Source: Acidobacteria bacterium Mor1 (GTDB taxonomy: Bacteria > Acidobacteriota > Polarisedimenticolia > Polarisedimenticolales > Polarisedimenticolaceae). Taken from it: a stretch of 25,396 nucleotides of DNA. A model generated the notes under the pieces. That model made no database searches and was not told the DNA's origin. It saw only the letters and a program-made list of their open reading frames with translations. Shown piece after piece: positions 23,725 through 25,396 of the stretch. The translations under genes and the position numbers were made by a program. The number at the start of each line of letters is the position of its first letter. Position 1 is the stretch's first letter. The DNA lies in the NCBI GenBank assembly GCA_001664505.1, contig CP011806.1, positions 850,398-875,793 of the forward strand, written 5' to 3'.

Positions 23725-24374
23725 CGGCCCCCCGCATGAGCGTCGAGCCTGGCCCGGAAACGAGCGGCGGCTTCCGCAGGATCCCGGTCATGGGCGACCG
23801 CAGAGAGCACGGCGATCCCGTGGGCACCGGCGTCGAGCACCTCACCGACCCGCTCCTCGGTGATACCGCCGATGGCGATCACCGGCTGGTCGACCTCACG
23901 GCAGATCCGCGCCAGGGCCTCCAGGCCCAACCGTGGAGCCGGGTTGGCCTTGGACACGGTGCCGTAAACCGGCCCCACTCCGAGGTAGTCGACCGGACCC
24001 GCCGCGACCTCCAACGCCTCTTGGTGACTGTTGGCGGTGCCACCGATCAGGAAGCGTTGCCCCAGGAGCTCCCGGGCGCAGCGGGCCGGCAGGTCGGTGC
24101 GCCCCAGGTGCACCCCGCGGGCTCCCACCGCGAACGCCAGATCCGCCCGGTCGTTGATGAACAGCGCCACATCCCGTTCATCCAGTCGTTCGCGCATGCG
24201 GCAAGCGACCTCGATGATTTCCGCCGCGGCCAGCGGCCGCTTCTCCCGCAGCTGGACGGCGTCAGCTCCTCCTTCGGCGGCATGCTCGGCCAACTGCAGG
24301 TGACTGCCGGCCGGCATCGGACTGCCCTGGGTGATCACGTGAAAGCGTGGAACCCGAGGGGACGCCCCGCTCAT
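23721..24374 (-). CDS. thiE: Thiamine-phosphate synthase ThiE
   Basis: A 217-residue TIM-barrel enzyme that joins HMP-PP and thiazole phosphate to thiamine monophosphate. Key elements are present: VQLREKR, INDRADLAF with the Mg-binding Asp, GVHLGRTD, GVGPVYGTVSK for phosphate binding, and VIAIGGI. The region usually reading GxSxH is GGTANSH here, a variant that I recall from other bacterial ThiE proteins. The ATG at 24374 is favoured because it overlaps the thiD stop as ATGA and has GAAGG upstream; an ATG seven codons earlier is possible. It overlaps thiO by four bases. This is the better ThiE candidate of the two family members in the window. Confidence 0.9.
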   Translation of the reverse strand: MSGASPRVPRFHVITQGSPMPAGSHLQLAEHAAEGGADAVQLREKRPLAAAEIIEVACRMRERLDERDVALFINDRADLAFAVGARGVHLGRTDLPARCARELLGQRFLIGGTANSHQEALEVAAGPVDYLGVGPVYGTVSKANPAPRLGLEALARICREVDQPVIAIGGITEERVGEVLDAGAHGIAVLSAVAHDRDPAEAAARFRARLDAHAGGR

Positions 24375-25198
24375 GACCGCACCTTCTCGAGCCATCCCGA
24401 GGCGTCATCGTGACGAAGGAAGAAGAACGGATCCGTGGGTCCCGCGCCCCCGCCGACCGGGATGCCGGCGCGAATCGCGTCGTCGATGAACTGCTTGGCC
24501 AGGCCGACGGCATCCTCGAGGGAGGCCCCGCGGGCCAACCAGGTCGCGATGGCCGAGGCGTAGCTGCAGCCGGTGCCGTGCGTGTGCGGAGAGGCGCTCC
24601 ATGAGGCGCCGTAGCGGCGGCTCCCCTCCCGGGTGACCAGCACGTCGCACCCGGCGCCCTGCTCGAAGTGGCCTCCCTTCACCAGGACCGCCCGTGGCCC
24701 CATCTCGAGCAGGCGCTTCCCGGCGCGCGCGGCGTCCTCGGGATTCCGCACCTCGACCCCGCTCAAGCGGGAGGCCTCTTCGGCGTTGGGCGTGATCAAC
24801 CGCAACCCCGGAAACAGCCTCCGGCCCATGACTTCGAGCCCGCCTGCGTCCAGCAGCGCACTCCCGGTGGTCGCTCCGAGCACCGGGTCGCAGACCACAT
24901 GCTCGACACCCTCGCGGTCCAGGGCAGCGGCGACCACCTCGACGATCGGCGCCGAGACGAGCATCCCGGTCTTGACCGCGCGGATGTCCAGGTCATCGAA
25001 CAGGGCGCGAAGCTGGGCCTCCACGACCTCAGCCGGAAGCTGGTGGGTGTGAAGCACCTCACGGGTGTTCTGGGCGGTCACCGCCGTCAGCGCCGAGGCG
25101 CCGTAACCGCCGTTGGCCGCAACGGCCTTGAGGTCCGCCTGGATGCCGGCGCCACCGGAGCTGTCCGAACCGCCGATGGTGAGCACGGTTGGTTGCAC
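24371..25198 (-). CDS. thiD: Hydroxymethylpyrimidine/phosphomethylpyrimidine kinase ThiD
   Basis: A 275-residue ribokinase-fold enzyme that phosphorylates HMP and HMP-P to HMP-PP for ThiE. Motifs: TIGGSDSSGGAGIQADLK at the N-terminus, CDPVLGATTG, ITPNAEEAS, VKGGH and HGTGCSYASAIA, where the GTGC loop holds the active-site base and anion hole. The start GTG at 25198 is chosen because conservation begins right after it and an AAGGCGG ribosome binding site precedes it. The extension up to 25342 would run antisense into the divergent thiF-like gene and is rejected. First gene of the thi operon; overlaps thiE by four bases. Confidence 0.93.
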   Translation of the reverse strand: MQPTVLTIGGSDSSGGAGIQADLKAVAANGGYGASALTAVTAQNTREVLHTHQLPAEVVEAQLRALFDDLDIRAVKTGMLVSAPIVEVVAAALDREGVEHVVCDPVLGATTGSALLDAGGLEVMGRRLFPGLRLITPNAEEASRLSGVEVRNPEDAARAGKRLLEMGPRAVLVKGGHFEQGAGCDVLVTREGSRRYGASWSASPHTHGTGCSYASAIATWLARGASLEDAVGLAKQFIDDAIRAGIPVGGGAGPTDPFFFLRHDDASGWLEKVRS

Positions 25199-25247
25199 GC
25201 GTGATCCGCCTTGAGATGTCCCGGTTCGCTGTCCCGCCGCCCTTTCG

Positions 25248-25256
25248 AGGATACCA
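25248..25256 (-). promoter_or_regulatory. Candidate extended -10 element of the thi operon
   Basis: On the minus strand this reads TGGTATCCT (TGn extension plus TATCCT), about 50 bases upstream of the thiD GTG. No good -35 box accompanies it. It lies back to back with the thiF-like -10 box. Confidence 0.35.
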
Positions 25257-25264
25257 TTCCGGGC

Positions 25265-25270
25265 TACAAT
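25265..25270 (+). promoter_or_regulatory. Candidate -10 box of the thiF-like gene
   Basis: TACAAT, one mismatch from TATAAT, lies 21 bases before the ATG at 25292. The region 16-18 bases upstream holds only a poor -35 (TTTCGA). The predicted leader is about 15 bases and contains the GAGGA ribosome binding site (25281-25285). Confidence 0.5.
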
Positions 25271-25291
25271 GGGCCTGATCGAGGAATCCCC

Positions 25292-25396
25292 ATGAGCCGC
25301 GAAAAACTCACGCCCGGCGAACTCCGCCGCTATGCGCGCCACCTGGTGCTCCCCGAGGTCGGGGTCGCCGGCCAGGAGCGGCTGCGCGCCGCCCGG
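25292..25396 (+). CDS. ThiF/MoeB-family adenylyltransferase, N-terminal part (cut by the window end)
   Basis: Only 35 codons are visible. They read MSREKLTPGELRRYARHLVL, followed by PEVGVAGQERLRAAR. This is the classic start of E1-like ThiF/MoeB/MoeZ proteins (RYxRHxxLPEVGxxGQ-RL), just before the Rossmann nucleotide-binding loop, which lies beyond the window. GAGGA six bases upstream supports the start. Such enzymes adenylate the C-terminal Gly-Gly of ThiS or MoaD. The position next to the thi operon, which contains thiS but no other activating enzyme, favours a ThiF role; MoeB or a rhodanese-fused MoeZ cannot be excluded from the fragment. Confidence 0.8.
   Translation, partial: MSREKLTPGELRRYARHLVLPEVGVAGQERLRAAR

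Noticed and set aside
25199-25291. Possible TPP riboswitch upstream of thiD or thiF (CCTGATC near 25274)
   Set aside because: Only one short piece resembles the aptamer; the CUGAGA and GGAUAAUGCC-type elements are absent and the region is too short.

Overview
The window is a GC-rich, densely packed chromosomal segment of a bacterium. I see no tRNA, rRNA, transposase, integrase or CRISPR array. Several features point to a diderm heterotroph: a Bat-type MoxR operon, a four-helix FtsK, RNase J, an aerobic-type (ThiO) thiamine locus and frequent GTG/TTG starts. Acidobacteriota is my best guess, with Myxococcota-like lineages as alternatives. This rests on gene content and base composition, not on a phylogeny.

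Layout. Positions 8-7505 (minus strand) hold a seven-gene MoxR/Bat operon: moxR, a DUF58 protein, a membrane-anchored BatD-like protein, two VWA proteins (BatA and BatB type), a TPR protein (BatC type) and BatD. Most junctions overlap as ATGA, GTGA or TGATG, so translation is probably coupled. A near-consensus sigma-70 promoter (TTGACA, 17 nt, TAGAAT) drives it. Divergently, 7729-11314 (plus) encodes a minimal chemosensory set (MCP, CheW, CheA) without CheY, CheR or CheB in view. A thioredoxin (11311-11652, minus) converges on cheA and diverges from rsmA. The plus-strand run 11783-19067 carries rsmA, a TMTC-like membrane protein with TPRs, RNase J, FtsK and a small secreted or lipoprotein-like protein.

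A 414-base non-coding stretch (19068-19481) precedes a secreted right-handed beta-helix protein (19482-20918). Its base composition looks less GC-rich than its neighbours, and its C-terminus resembles phage tail-fibre tips. It is the most accessory-looking gene here. From 20915 to 25198 (minus) lies a thiamine thiazole/pyrimidine operon in transcription order thiD-thiE-thiO-thiS-thiG-thiE/tenI-like. A truncated ThiF/MoeB-family gene (25292 to the end, plus) starts divergently and would supply the ThiS-activating enzyme.

How the genes work together. MoxR, DUF58 and the VWA/BatD proteins form an envelope-associated AAA+/VWA assembly. The thi genes make the thiazole moiety from glycine via ThiO, ThiS and ThiG, and join it to HMP-PP through ThiD and ThiE. 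The centre is housekeeping: rRNA methylation, RNA decay and chromosome segregation. I found no complete, clearly undescribed system. The best leads are the beta-helix gene with its odd leader, the mirrored extended -10 elements between trxA and rsmA, and two convergent gene pairs that share a CTAG double stop.
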